A stretch of 64,000 bases of DNA, from the NCBI RefSeq assembly GCF_014873875.1, contig NZ_JADBEM010000001.1, positions 9,734,001 through 9,798,000 of the forward strand, in the 5' to 3' direction. Of this stretch, positions 1-8,724 are shown piece by piece (the first letter of the stretch is position 1; each line of letters starts with the position of its first letter). A model generated the notes under the pieces. The model worked only from the letters and a program-made list of their open reading frames with translations, had not been told where the DNA came from and searched no databases. The position numbers and the translations under genes are program-made. Source of the stretch: Actinopolymorpha pittospori (GTDB lineage Bacteria; Actinomycetota; Actinomycetes; Propionibacteriales; Actinopolymorphaceae).

Positions 1-663
1 GCGGCCGATCTGGTCCTGGCCTCCTCACCCGCGCTCCCTGACCGACTGCCCAAGGCCCGGCGCGAGCCGGTCGTCGTACCGAACGCGTGCGACCCGGACC
101 TCTTCACACCCGTCGGCGAGGTGAACACCGCGATCGCCCGGCAGTCCGGCCCGCACCTGTGTTACACGGGCGCGATCGACACCCGCGCCTTCGACGCCAG
201 GCTCGTCGCGACGGTGGCGCGCAGGCATCCGCGCTGGACGTTCCACCTGGTCGGGCCGGCCACCCCCGCCGGCCGGGCACCCCTGGCCGGACTACCCAAC
301 GTGCACCTGACCGGCCCGGTCCCCTTCGAGGAGGTGCCCGCCATCATCCGGGCCTGCGACGTGTGCCTCATCCCGTACCGCCTCGGTGGCCTCATCGACT
401 ACGTCCACCCGAAGAAGCTCTACGAGTACCTCGCGGCGGGCAAACCCGTGGTCGCGACGGCACTCCCTGCCCTGACCGCGATGGAGGGTCTCCTCCACCT
501 CGCGGCGAACGCCGAGGAGTTCGAGGAGGGCATCGAGAAGGCGCTCGCCTCGGCCACGTCACCGACGGCCGTCGCCGCCCGGCGGCAGGCGGCCAAGGAG
601 AACAGCTGGTCGGCGCGTGGGCGACAGGTGCGGGCCCTGCTGGCCACGCTGGAGGATGTCTGA
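1..663 (+). CDS. Glycosyltransferase, C-terminal part (5' end outside window)
   Basis: The reading frame is open from the first base, so the N-terminus is missing; 220 codons remain. The visible part looks like the C-terminal half of a GT-B fold glycosyltransferase (family 1/4-like): a VVVPNACD segment that usually follows the acceptor domain, then YTGAIDTRAFDARLV, and near the end KKLYEYLAAGKPVVA, which resembles the nucleotide-sugar binding loop of this fold. It probably transfers a sugar onto a lipid-linked or cell-surface glycan. Its TGA overlaps the ATG of the following membrane protein, so it is translated with the glycan operon running to about 5.7 kb. Donor and acceptor cannot be read from the sequence. 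Confidence 0.8.
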   Translation, partial: AADLVLASSPALPDRLPKARREPVVVPNACDPDLFTPVGEVNTAIARQSGPHLCYTGAIDTRAFDARLVATVARRHPRWTFHLVGPATPAGRAPLAGLPNVHLTGPVPFEEVPAIIRACDVCLIPYRLGGLIDYVHPKKLYEYLAAGKPVVATALPALTAMEGLLHLAANAEEFEEGIEKALASATSPTAVAARRQAAKENSWSARGRQVRALLATLEDV

Positions 664-2051
664 TGAAGGTCAGCCTCTGGGGCCTGGGCGCGCTCGCGAG
701 TGCGGCCCTGGGCACGCTCGCCGTCGTCATCCTGCAGGTCGGGTCGGGCCTGCTGCCGCCGTTGCTCGTGGGCGCCGTTATCTCCTTCCTGACCTTCCTC
801 GTCTGGCCCTGGTCGGTGCTTCCCGCCGGGATCCTCGGCGGTTACCTCGCGGCCGGCGCGCTCGCGGGCCACAACCTCGCCGTGATCGTGATCATCCACG
901 CGGGCATCGTCCTCACCGGCGCGCTCGCGATCCTCGTCCGCCGGCTGCTCTCGCCGGACAGCGAGCGTCGCTTCAAGACGGTCGCCGACATTCCGATGCT
1001 GGTGCTGGCGGCGGTCATCGTGGCCGGCGCCTGCTACGGCCTCGCGCGGGGGAACGAGCCGTACGAGGTGGTCGTCGCGACGTACCAGCTGGCGGTCATT
1101 CCCGGGTACTTCTTCCTGGCCACCTACAGCCTCGGCACCGTGCGGCGGCTCCGGCTCGCCGGAACGGTCTTCATCCTCGGGACGGTGGGACTCGCGACCG
1201 CGGCGTTGCCCGGGTTGGGCGGTCACGTGAGTCTGTTCTCGGCGATGATCCTGCCGACGTTGCTGGTCATCGTGAGCACCGTCGGCACATGGATGCGGGC
1301 CGCCATCGTCGCCGCGGTCGTGGTGCTGGTCATCGACATCATGCTCGCGGGATACCGCGCCGTCTGGCTCGCCTCCGCGGTGGTGCTCGCGATCATCCTG
1401 CTGCGCGGATCGGCGCGGCTGCGGCGCGGTGTGGTGACGGCCCTCGGGATCAGCGCGCTGGTGATCCTCGGCAGCGCGGCGTTCAGCACCGACATCCAAC
1501 GCCAGTCGACGTTCCTCACCGAGAAGCTCGCGTCCTCTCCCGGATACCGCGGCCCCGAAGCCTCCGTTGGTCTTTCGGTCTTCTTCGACAGCCCGTTCGC
1601 GGGCCAGGGGCTCGGCCAGACCACGCCGGACGTCTATCTGCCGACGTTCCAGGTCACCGACGTCGGTCCGGTCTACCACGTCTTCTGGGTCGGGATCCTG
1701 GCCAACCTGGGTCTGGTCGGCATACTCGCGTTGGCCTGGCCGCTGGTCGTGGCGGTCATCGCTGGGCTGCGGGCCCGGCGCGACCACTCGACCGCCATGA
1801 CCGCACTCACCTGTGGCTTCGTGATCGCCGCGACGTTCGCCGGTCCGACCGACGGGCACTGGGACCTTGGCCTGATGCCCGCGCTGATCCTGCTCGTGAC
1901 GCAGGTGGGCGCCAACCGGAACACCACACCCGCGAAGGAGGTTCCACCATGCTCGTCGAATCCGCGGACAGAGACCGCCAGGCCACCGGACTGGGTGCCA
2001 CTGCCATCGTGGTCACCTACAACTCGGCCGACCACATCACCGCGTGCCTGA
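663..2051 (+). CDS. O-antigen ligase/polymerase-like integral membrane protein
   Basis: A 462-residue, very hydrophobic protein with roughly ten or more membrane segments and a soluble loop around the STDIQRQSTFLTEKLASS stretch. This layout is typical of Wzy/WaaL-type polymerases, which join undecaprenyl-linked repeat units outside the membrane; the family is too divergent for a residue-level match by eye. The ATG at 663 overlaps the previous TGA. The last 34 residues are non-hydrophobic and Pro/Arg/Thr-rich because the frame runs 103 nt into the next gene, which has its own strong ribosome site. Such a long overlap is unusual here and may mark a lost stop codon or a frame error near 1930-1950. 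The flanking glycosyltransferases support a role in surface polysaccharide assembly. Confidence 0.7.
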   Translation: MKVSLWGLGALASAALGTLAVVILQVGSGLLPPLLVGAVISFLTFLVWPWSVLPAGILGGYLAAGALAGHNLAVIVIIHAGIVLTGALAILVRRLLSPDSERRFKTVADIPMLVLAAVIVAGACYGLARGNEPYEVVVATYQLAVIPGYFFLATYSLGTVRRLRLAGTVFILGTVGLATAALPGLGGHVSLFSAMILPTLLVIVSTVGTWMRAAIVAAVVVLVIDIMLAGYRAVWLASAVVLAIILLRGSARLRRGVVTALGISALVILGSAAFSTDIQRQSTFLTEKLASSPGYRGPEASVGLSVFFDSPFAGQGLGQTTPDVYLPTFQVTDVGPVYHVFWVGILANLGLVGILALAWPLVVAVIAGLRARRDHSTAMTALTCGFVIAATFAGPTDGHWDLGLMPALILLVTQVGANRNTTPAKEVPPCSSNPRTETARPPDWVPLPSWSPTTRPTTSPRA

Positions 2052-2965
2052 ACGCGCTGCGTCGTTCGGGTGTCGCCGTCCATGTCGTCGACAACGCCTC
2101 GGCAGACGGCACCGCCCGTCTCGTGGCGCAGCGCTTCGCGGACGTACGCCTGACCGAGAACGCGCACAACGTCGGCTTCGCGGCAGCTGTCAACCAGGCC
2201 TTGGCGCAGGTGAGCACCGACGTGGTGCTTCTGGTCAACCCGGACTGCGTGCTACAGGAGGGCGCCGCGAAGGCACTGGTCTCGGTCGTGCGCGGCAACG
2301 CGAGCGTCGGCATCGTCGGACCGCACCTCACCGCCCCGGACGGAAGCCCGCAGTTCAGCATCCATCCGTTCGAGTCATGGCGGAGCGTGATCGCCAGCAG
2401 GTTCGGCGGCCACCTGCTCCCGGTCGGCCTGCGCCGGATGCTGTCCGGGCAGCGTCGCAAAGACGCCTACGACGCCTGCCGGGCCAGCGGCCCCAGCGCG
2501 CCACGCGCACCGCAGAGCGTCGACTGGCTCTCCGGCGCGTGCATGGCCATCCGCACCTCCCTCCTCACCCGGCTCGGCGGCCTCGACACCGGCTACTTCA
2601 TGTACTACGAGGACGAGGACCTGTGCCTGCGGGCGTGGCGCGACGGAGCCCGGGTCCTCTACGACCCGACCGCCCGGGCGGTCCATGTCGGTGGTGCGAG
2701 CAGTAGCTCCAACCCGCTGGTGACCTGGCCACACCTCTACCAGAGCATGCTGCGTTTCTTCGTCCTGCACCGCCGACGCAGCTTTCCCGTGGTACGCGCG
2801 GCCGTCCTGTTCCGCGCGTTCGTCGGTATCGCGCTCGCCCTCCTCCGGACGCCGCGCCGCCGGGACGAGGACCTGGCCCGCGCCCGAGCGTGGCGGCAGG
2901 TGGCGCGGATCGCTCTCGCGGCCGACCCCCGCACTATCGAGAGGCAGAACCCATGCACGTCCTAG
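1949..2965 (+). CDS. Glycosyltransferase family 2 (rhamnosyltransferase-like)
   Basis: 338 residues. The GT-A fold is visible as VVTYNSADHITACLNAL near residue 15, then NVGFAAAVNQAL, a metal/nucleotide site VNPDCVL in the DxD position, and FMYYEDEDLCLRAWRDG about two thirds along, which is the acidic ED catalytic-base motif of WbbL/RfbF-like rhamnosyltransferases. It should add one sugar to a lipid-linked glycan at the inner face of the membrane. The ATG at 1949 follows a good GAAGGAG site. This start lies inside the preceding polymerase frame, while the end overlaps the next glycosyltransferase by 13 nt, so the genes are translationally coupled. The sugar transferred is not determinable. Confidence 0.85.
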   Translation: MLVESADRDRQATGLGATAIVVTYNSADHITACLNALRRSGVAVHVVDNASADGTARLVAQRFADVRLTENAHNVGFAAAVNQALAQVSTDVVLLVNPDCVLQEGAAKALVSVVRGNASVGIVGPHLTAPDGSPQFSIHPFESWRSVIASRFGGHLLPVGLRRMLSGQRRKDAYDACRASGPSAPRAPQSVDWLSGACMAIRTSLLTRLGGLDTGYFMYYEDEDLCLRAWRDGARVLYDPTARAVHVGGASSSSNPLVTWPHLYQSMLRFFVLHRRRSFPVVRAAVLFRAFVGIALALLRTPRRRDEDLARARAWRQVARIALAADPRTIERQNPCTS

Positions 2966-4188
2966 TCACCGCGGTCGGAAACCGTACCGAGCACTGGGTC
3001 GACCTGTTCCGGAAGCTGGGCGAGCGACCCGATGTCGAACTCACCGTCTTCGCCGCGAACGTCTCGGCCCTCACCCGCAAGGAGATCGGCCAGCTCAGCG
3101 AACGCAACCCACGCGTGCACTTCCATCTCGCCCCCACGGTGCTGAGCGAAGGAGCCACCGGACACATGGCCTCGGCGGTGTTCCGGCCGGGCAGCGTCCG
3201 GCTCCTCGACTCGACCAGGCCGGATGTCATCCACATCGTCGGTGAGGCGGCGTACCTGTCCACCTACCAGGTGCTCAGGATGCGCCGGCGCCGCTGGCCC
3301 CACGTGCCGGTGACGCTGTACGCCGCGCAGAATGTCGTGACCCGCTTCCCGTTCCCCTTCCCACTCCTGGAACAACGCGCCTACCGGCAGGTGACCTGCG
3401 CCTTCCCGATCACGCCGACGGCACACGACGTCCTTCGTACGAAGGGTTTTCGCGCCCACACCAGGCTCGTCCCGCTCGGGGTCGACACCCAGCTCTTCCA
3501 ACCGCGGGAACGGCCCACGCCCCGACCGTTCACCGTCGGCTTCGTCGGCCGACTCGAACCCCACAAGGGCATCGGCGACCTGCTCCAGGCGGGGCGGCGA
3601 CTCGACTGCGACCTGCTGTTCATCGGCGCGGGCAGCATGACCGCCGACGTCGAACGTGAGGTCGCGGCCCGGCCCGGCCGGGTCGAACTCCACCCCTGGG
3701 TGAGCCACGACGACCTGCCCGGACTCCTCGCCCGCACCGACGTGCTGGCTCTTCCCTCCGTCGAGGTCATCCAGCGCAACGTCGCGCCCTGGATCGCGGT
3801 CCCGCTGCGCGAGCAGTTCGGCCGGGTTCTGGTCGAGGCGATGGCGTGCGGTGTCCCGGTCGTCGGCAGCGATGTCGGCGAGATCCCTTACGTCATGGGC
3901 GCCGCGGGGCTGGTCTTTCCTGCGGGCGACGCCGCCGCGCTCACCGACCGCCTCGCCCAGATCCGCGACGACGCCGGGTTGGCGCGAAAGCTGGGTAGGG
4001 CGGGATACGAACGTGCCCAACAGTTCAGCTGGGTCCGCATCGCCGACCGGATGTGTGAGATCTGGCAGTCGCTGATCGACACAGGTCATCCCGGCCCCGA
4101 GGACCCGATCTCGCCGGAGAGCGAACCGATGGGTGCCACCGCACCGGCGACTGGCCGGATGCGAGACGAGGAAGGACAATCGCAGTGA
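2953..4188 (+). CDS. Glycosyltransferase family 4 (GT-B)
   Basis: 411 residues. The N-terminal acceptor domain opens with MHVLVTAVGNRTEHWVDLF. The donor domain starts at about residue 195 with GFVGRLEPHKGIGDLLQA and carries EQFGRVLVEAMACGVPVV near residue 290, the EX7E motif of retaining GT4 enzymes that holds the nucleotide sugar. The ATG at 2953 overlaps the GT2 gene; the end overlaps the following GTG start in a GTGA arrangement. The length is normal for the family. The last 25 residues (PEDPISPESEP and beyond) are low-complexity and probably disordered. Likely role: another step in the same glycan pathway. Confidence 0.87.
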   Translation: MHVLVTAVGNRTEHWVDLFRKLGERPDVELTVFAANVSALTRKEIGQLSERNPRVHFHLAPTVLSEGATGHMASAVFRPGSVRLLDSTRPDVIHIVGEAAYLSTYQVLRMRRRRWPHVPVTLYAAQNVVTRFPFPFPLLEQRAYRQVTCAFPITPTAHDVLRTKGFRAHTRLVPLGVDTQLFQPRERPTPRPFTVGFVGRLEPHKGIGDLLQAGRRLDCDLLFIGAGSMTADVEREVAARPGRVELHPWVSHDDLPGLLARTDVLALPSVEVIQRNVAPWIAVPLREQFGRVLVEAMACGVPVVGSDVGEIPYVMGAAGLVFPAGDAAALTDRLAQIRDDAGLARKLGRAGYERAQQFSWVRIADRMCEIWQSLIDTGHPGPEDPISPESEPMGATAPATGRMRDEEGQSQ

Positions 4189-5696
4189 GCACACCCCTCA
4201 ACGTGCGCGCGGCCGTGCGCACCGTCCGGCGACCGGTCGGGATCATCGCGTTGTCCCTGTGCGCCGGAGTCGGCGCGGCATGGGCGGTCACGGCTCAGAT
4301 CACCCCGTCGTACGAGGCGCGCGCCTCCCTCATGGTGATGGCGTACACCCAGGACCAGCCGGCCGAGGACGACAGCCCCAGCCGCGGCGACCAGAACGAC
4401 GACGCGCCGGAGACGAGCTACGACCCCGCCCTGTCCCAGGCAACCGTCCGGACCGTGGCCCGGCTTGCCGAGTCCGCCCGGATCGGCCAGGCCACCTCGG
4501 TCCAGGCCGGGTTACGAGCCAGCGAGGTCGTCGGCCATATCCGGGCCGACTACGAGCCCGGCGTCCAGATCATGAACCTGACCACGGACGCACCGACCGC
4601 GCACAAGGCCGCGGCGATAGCGAACGCCGCCTCGATCGTCCTGCGTCAACAGGTGGCCTCCGGCGAACTGCTCGGCCGACGCGGGACGCTCTACGCACAG
4701 CCACTCGACCGCGCGACGCCCCCGGACGTACCGACCACCCCGAAGCCGCTGCTGAACCTGCTGCTCGGTGGCCTGCTCGGACTGTTCGCGGGCATCGGTT
4801 TCCTCTCCCTGCGCAACACTCTCGACGACACCCTGCGCTCGACCGACCAGATCGAGAGTGAACTCCAGGTCGGGATCCTCGCCACCCTGCCCCAGGTGCG
4901 GCGCCGCCACCGGCGGGACGGTGCGATGCCGGCGCTGCGCCGCAGGCAGGTCGCCGCCTCGGTCCGCGCCGCGGTCGCTGCGCTCGCACCCTTCACCGAC
5001 ACCCCCGACCGGCGGATCCTCATCACCAGCGCGCACCAGGACGACGGCAAGACGTTCGTGTCCGCGCTGTTGTCCCTCGCCCTCGCCGAGCAGTACTACC
5101 GGGTCACCCTCATCGAGGGCGACCTGCGCAACCCCACCCTCGGCGACCACTTCCCGGGCCGGTCGGAACACAAGCTGCAGGAGTTGCTGCCCGACCCGGA
5201 GCCGCTGCTGTCCTCCCCCGGACCGCTGCGCACAGTGCCCGCCGACGCGGCCGAGCCCGAGATCAGCCGATCGTTGTTCCGCAGCCCGGCGTTTCGCGGC
5301 CTGCTCGCGGCGACCCGGAACCACAGCGACATCCTCGTCGTCAACGGGCCTCCGGTGCTGGCCGGCGCCGATGTGGCCGCGCTGTCGGAGGAGTGCGACG
5401 CGGCCATCCTGGTGGTCCGCGCCGGCACCACCGGGGCCGCTGACGCCCGCCGCGCCGTGCAGGTCCTGCGCCGGCTCGACCTGCCGATCGCCGGAGTCGT
5501 CGTCGTCGACGCGATCGACGCCGGCCGCCGGGTACGTCGCGTCGACGACCTGTCGTACACCATGGCATCGCTGGGAACTCCTGCGGCCGCCGCGGCTCCG
5601 GTGGGGGCTCCGAAGCACGCATACGCCGAGGCCGACCCCGGTCGTGGCACAGCAACGGCCGGCCTGGACGACCCCACCCTCACCATCCGCCGCTGA
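4185..5696 (+). CDS. Wzz/BY-kinase-like polysaccharide chain-length protein with altered ATP site
   Basis: 503 residues from a GTG that overlaps the previous stop. Residues 1-40 hold the first membrane segment (GIIALSLCAGVGAAWAV), followed by a Wzz-type extracellular domain. A second membrane segment lies near 187-210 (LLNLLLGGLLGLFAGIGF), and a cytoplasmic CpsD/Wzc-like P-loop domain follows. That domain keeps the fold pattern (ITSAHQDDGKTFVSALL, then GDLRNPTLGDHF), but the usual GEGK is DDGK (Lys289), the expected Asp before DLR is Gly, and the Walker B Asp of the DTPP motif is replaced (VVNGPP, near 387). The C-terminus lacks a tyrosine cluster; only scattered Tyr remain. It probably regulates chain length or export, perhaps without kinase activity. 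Confidence 0.8.
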   Translation: MSTPLNVRAAVRTVRRPVGIIALSLCAGVGAAWAVTAQITPSYEARASLMVMAYTQDQPAEDDSPSRGDQNDDAPETSYDPALSQATVRTVARLAESARIGQATSVQAGLRASEVVGHIRADYEPGVQIMNLTTDAPTAHKAAAIANAASIVLRQQVASGELLGRRGTLYAQPLDRATPPDVPTTPKPLLNLLLGGLLGLFAGIGFLSLRNTLDDTLRSTDQIESELQVGILATLPQVRRRHRRDGAMPALRRRQVAASVRAAVAALAPFTDTPDRRILITSAHQDDGKTFVSALLSLALAEQYYRVTLIEGDLRNPTLGDHFPGRSEHKLQELLPDPEPLLSSPGPLRTVPADAAEPEISRSLFRSPAFRGLLAATRNHSDILVVNGPPVLAGADVAALSEECDAAILVVRAGTTGAADARRAVQVLRRLDLPIAGVVVVDAIDAGRRVRRVDDLSYTMASLGTPAAAAAPVGAPKHAYAEADPGRGTATAGLDDPTLTIRR

Positions 5697-5726
5697 CTCG
5701 TGGATCGGCCGCCGCCGCGGGTGCCC

Positions 5727-7280
5727 TCACAGGGCGCGGGCTCGCGGCGCGGCCGGTTCCGTCGACGCGGCCGGCGGCCGTGCCGGGAGAAGTCGCACGA
5801 GCGCGACGGCTCCTAGCACGGCCGCGCCGGCGATCGTCACCGCCGCCAGGCCCACGACCACGGTCGCGCCCGGCCACCAACTGGTGAGTGACTCGAAGCG
5901 TCCCGCACCGGCCGACGTCCCCCAGAACAGCCACAACCCGAAGACGAGCCCGCCGGCTCCGACCAGGGTGGCCACCACCGGACCGAGGATCAGCGCCAAC
6001 CGGGTGCGGACCAACGGTGCCAGGGCGAGGACCGCCATCGACACCACCGCCACCTGGAGATAGCGGCCCTGGGCGCCGCGCACCGCCCCGGTGATGAGGA
6101 ACTCGCGCACGCTCCCGTAGGTGATGATGGCCAGCGGGCCGAGCCACACGGAGTGCAGCAGGATCACCTCCACCGGCTGCCGTCGCAGGATCCACGACCC
6201 CACCCCGAGCAGGACGACGAGCAGGACGGTCGTGGCGATGTAGAGCAGCCGAGGGGGCCGACCCTCCTGCGAACCGAGCGCTCCCCACATCGTCCACGCC
6301 AGGAAGTCCAGGAACGTGCCGGCCCAGCCGGCCAGGTCGGCCAGCCCCTTCGACCATGCCGTCCCGGGCGGACGTGAGGGCTGCAACTGGCCGTACCGAA
6401 CGATGTTGAAGAGCCACCAACTGGTACCGGGAAGGATCGCGGCAGCCGCCATCACGGCCGACGGCAGCGCCCTCCGCACACCGACGGCCCGGACCGCACC
6501 GACGTACGCCACGGCGACGGTGGGCAGCAACGCCAACCCGAAGCCCTTGGTGAGCAGGGCCAGCGTCACCGCGCCGCCGGCCGCGAGCGCACGGCGCGCC
6601 CGGACGTCGCCCTGAGCGATCGGCAGCAGCAGGACCACCGCGAGGCTGCTCGCGAGCACCGTCAGGGTGCCGTTGTTGATCGAGGCACCGATGTGGGTGA
6701 ACTGCACCCAGGCCGCGGGCAGGAACGCCGCCACGACGCCCACCTGTGGAGGGAGTCCGAGCCGGCGAGCCGCGAGGAAGCACAGCAGCGGCACCGGCAG
6801 GAGGAGCGCGGCACTGAGCAGCCGCAGGACGAGGATCATGGCCTGGGGCGACGCACCGTCCAGACCCAGGCCGGTGATGGCCGCCGCGAGGAGCGCGTAG
6901 TAGCCAGGCGGATGCTGGGTCATCTGGTCGACACTGGTGGCCGGCCGAGGCAGTCCGGGTGCCCGCAACGACGCCATCGAAGGGGGCTCGGCGAGTGCGG
7001 GCGGTCGCGGCGTCAGCTGGACGCGCGGGCCGGTGTAGCCGACCCAGCGGTACGACGCCAGCACCGCGGGATCCATCAGAGCCTGTCCGTGCGGCGGATA
7101 GCCGCCGCCCGTCGCGAGGCGCAGCGCCGTCGAGAGGTGTTGGGCTTCGTCAGGCGGCCGGTAGGCCGGGGTGAGCACGGACCACGCGCACAACAGACCC
7201 GCGAGCAGGGAGGTGGCGGCGAGCACCCCGCACAGTTCCCACGGGGCGGACGAACCTGGTCGGGCAGAGCGTCGCGCCAC
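5727..7280 (-). CDS. DUF2142 family polytopic membrane protein
   Basis: 517 residues from a GTG, with about eleven to thirteen hydrophobic segments. The first membrane helix is followed by YRPPDEAQHL, which matches the PPDE-H signature of DUF2142 and is the likely acidic site of a GT-C-like fold. Later landmarks are the PPGYYALLAAAITGLG loop near residue 120 and several long hydrophobic stretches. DUF2142 proteins occur widely in surface-polysaccharide loci and are suspected to use polyprenyl-phosphate sugars; this is inference. It converges on the BY-kinase-like gene with a 30-bp gap and is transcribed from an AT-rich promoter region at 7281-7381. Its last residues are Pro/Arg-rich. Confidence 0.78.
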   Translation of the reverse strand: MARRSARPGSSAPWELCGVLAATSLLAGLLCAWSVLTPAYRPPDEAQHLSTALRLATGGGYPPHGQALMDPAVLASYRWVGYTGPRVQLTPRPPALAEPPSMASLRAPGLPRPATSVDQMTQHPPGYYALLAAAITGLGLDGASPQAMILVLRLLSAALLLPVPLLCFLAARRLGLPPQVGVVAAFLPAAWVQFTHIGASINNGTLTVLASSLAVVLLLPIAQGDVRARRALAAGGAVTLALLTKGFGLALLPTVAVAYVGAVRAVGVRRALPSAVMAAAAILPGTSWWLFNIVRYGQLQPSRPPGTAWSKGLADLAGWAGTFLDFLAWTMWGALGSQEGRPPRLLYIATTVLLVVLLGVGSWILRRQPVEVILLHSVWLGPLAIITYGSVREFLITGAVRGAQGRYLQVAVVSMAVLALAPLVRTRLALILGPVVATLVGAGGLVFGLWLFWGTSAGAGRFESLTSWWPGATVVVGLAAVTIAGAAVLGAVALVRLLPARPPAASTEPAAPRARAL

Positions 7281-7381
7281 GACGCAACACTACTTTTCGT
7301 AGCACCTAAATCTCACTCTGTTACCAGTTGTTCAGACAACGAACCGGCGCGGTGCATCAGCGCGGGAATGCGGGGGCCGTG

Positions 7382-8227
7382 TCAGGCGTCGAGGCGGGCG
7401 GCGAGCGCCTCGAGGAAGGCGACCACTCCGGGCGGGCCGTCGAGTACCAGGTCGGCGCGTTCGGCGAGCGCCGTCACCTCGGTCGACCCCGAGCACACCA
7501 GCAGGCCGGCCAGGCCTTCGCCGCGCAACTCCTCGACCGCGTCGTAGGCCGGAAGGTCACCCAGGTCGTCGCCGGTGTAGGCGACACCGCGCGGGCCGAC
7601 CTCGGCGACCAGGGAACGAAGGGCCGCGCCCTTGTCCATGCCGGCGGGCTTGAGCTCCAGCACCATCCGGCCTGGCTGCGCGACGAGGTCGTGGTCGTGG
7701 GCGAGTGCCGTGAGCCGGTCGTTGAGCAACTCCGCGGCCGCGGCCGGGTCGGCGGTCTGGCGTACGTGGACGGCGACGGCGCGCCCCTTGTCCTCGATCC
7801 GGGTGCCCGATGGCGCTCCCCACTCCTGGAGCAGCCGCGGCAGCGCGCGGCGTACGGACTCGACCCCCTCCGCCACCGGTGGCGCGGTGATCTCGCCGGT
7901 CCGCGCGTCCCAGCGTTCCTCGCCGTAGTGGCCGACGACGAGCAGGCCGGCAAGGGCGGAGACGTCGGCGAAGCCACCCAACCGGACGACGACCTCGGCC
8001 GGGCGACCGGTCACGATCGCCAGCGCCTGGAAGCGTGGGGCGAGCCGGGCCAGCACCGGCACCACGGCCGGATGCGCGAAGGCCCGCTCCGGGTCGTCGA
8101 CGATCGGGGAGAGCACGCCGTCGAAGTCGAAGGCCAGCATCGCCCGCTCAGGCTGCTCGAGGAGAGCGGCAAGGCCGGCGATCCCCGCGTCGGTACGCGG
8201 GGTGGGAAGCGACGGGGTGGCGCTCAC
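7382..8227 (-). CDS. otsB: Trehalose-6-phosphate phosphatase
   Basis: 281 residues, a normal length. HAD motif I is AFDFDGVLSPIVDDPE, with the nucleophile and acid/base at Asp34 and Asp36. Motif II is IVTGRP near residue 72. The conserved EDKGRAVAVHVR and LELKPAGMDKGAAL blocks characterise the OtsB family, and motif IV is YTGDDLGDLPAY near 215. It removes phosphate from trehalose-6-phosphate, the second step of OtsA/OtsB trehalose synthesis in the cytoplasm. It starts at GTG 8227, overlapping the TGA of the upstream DUF3263 gene, so the two are co-translated. Its partner otsA lies 4 kb away on the other strand. Confidence 0.95.
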   Translation of the reverse strand: MSATPSLPTPRTDAGIAGLAALLEQPERAMLAFDFDGVLSPIVDDPERAFAHPAVVPVLARLAPRFQALAIVTGRPAEVVVRLGGFADVSALAGLLVVGHYGEERWDARTGEITAPPVAEGVESVRRALPRLLQEWGAPSGTRIEDKGRAVAVHVRQTADPAAAAELLNDRLTALAHDHDLVAQPGRMVLELKPAGMDKGAALRSLVAEVGPRGVAYTGDDLGDLPAYDAVEELRGEGLAGLLVCSGSTEVTALAERADLVLDGPPGVVAFLEALAARLDA

Positions 8228-8559
8228 ACCTCGACACCGAGCCGACGGGCGGCCCGGGCACGCTGGCGACTGGAACGCAGCCGGCGGAGTCGTTTGACGA
8301 GCAACGGGTCGAAGGCGAGGGCGTCGGGCCGGTCGATCAGCGCGTTGAGTACCTGGTAGTAACGCGTCGCCGACATGCCGAACTGGTCACGGATGGCCTG
8401 CTCTTTGGCGCCGGCGTACTTCCACCACTGGCGTTCGAACGTGATGATCTGCTGGTCACGCTCAGAAAGGTTGCTGCTACTGCCGGGCGCGTCTTCTGGG
8501 GCCGAGCCGTTGGATGTGCTCGTTCCGGTGTGAGGAGCTGGATCCATCGCAGCGTCCAT
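8224..8559 (-). CDS. DUF3263 small helix-turn-helix-like protein
   Basis: 111 residues. After a 30-residue flexible N-terminus, the segment from LSERDQQIITFERQWWKYAG through TRYYQVLNALIDRPDALAFDPLLVKRL is the DUF3263 signature: a small helical domain with a basic C-terminus (RLRSSRQRARAARRLG). DUF3263 is actinobacterial and resembles winged-helix or helix-turn-helix DNA-binding folds; no function is proven. The gene overlaps otsB by 4 bp and shares its transcript, so a regulatory role on trehalose metabolism is possible but unproven. The start at 8559 follows a GGAGGG site; Met at 8547 is an alternative. Confidence 0.85.
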   Translation of the reverse strand: MDAAMDPAPHTGTSTSNGSAPEDAPGSSSNLSERDQQIITFERQWWKYAGAKEQAIRDQFGMSATRYYQVLNALIDRPDALAFDPLLVKRLRRLRSSRQRARAARRLGVEV

Positions 8560-8724
8560 ACGCAGGCGTTCCCTCCACGACGATCAACCCCCCGGCGATC
8601 AACAACGAGTGCCATCGTACGACCGAAGAACAGGGATGTCATTTGCCCCGCTGGCCCTTTCTGTGATCCTTTCGTTTTCTTGATCCGGTACGCATGCCGC
8701 CGCCGCCCGGTGCACCATGGGCCG
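8560..8724. promoter_or_regulatory. Divergent promoter region between DUF3263-otsB and amidase
   Basis: 165 bp between two divergently transcribed genes, so it must hold a promoter for each. An AT-richer patch (ttcgttttcttgatcc, around 8668-8683) is the most promoter-like part. No convincing palindrome or repeat was seen. Confidence 0.4.
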
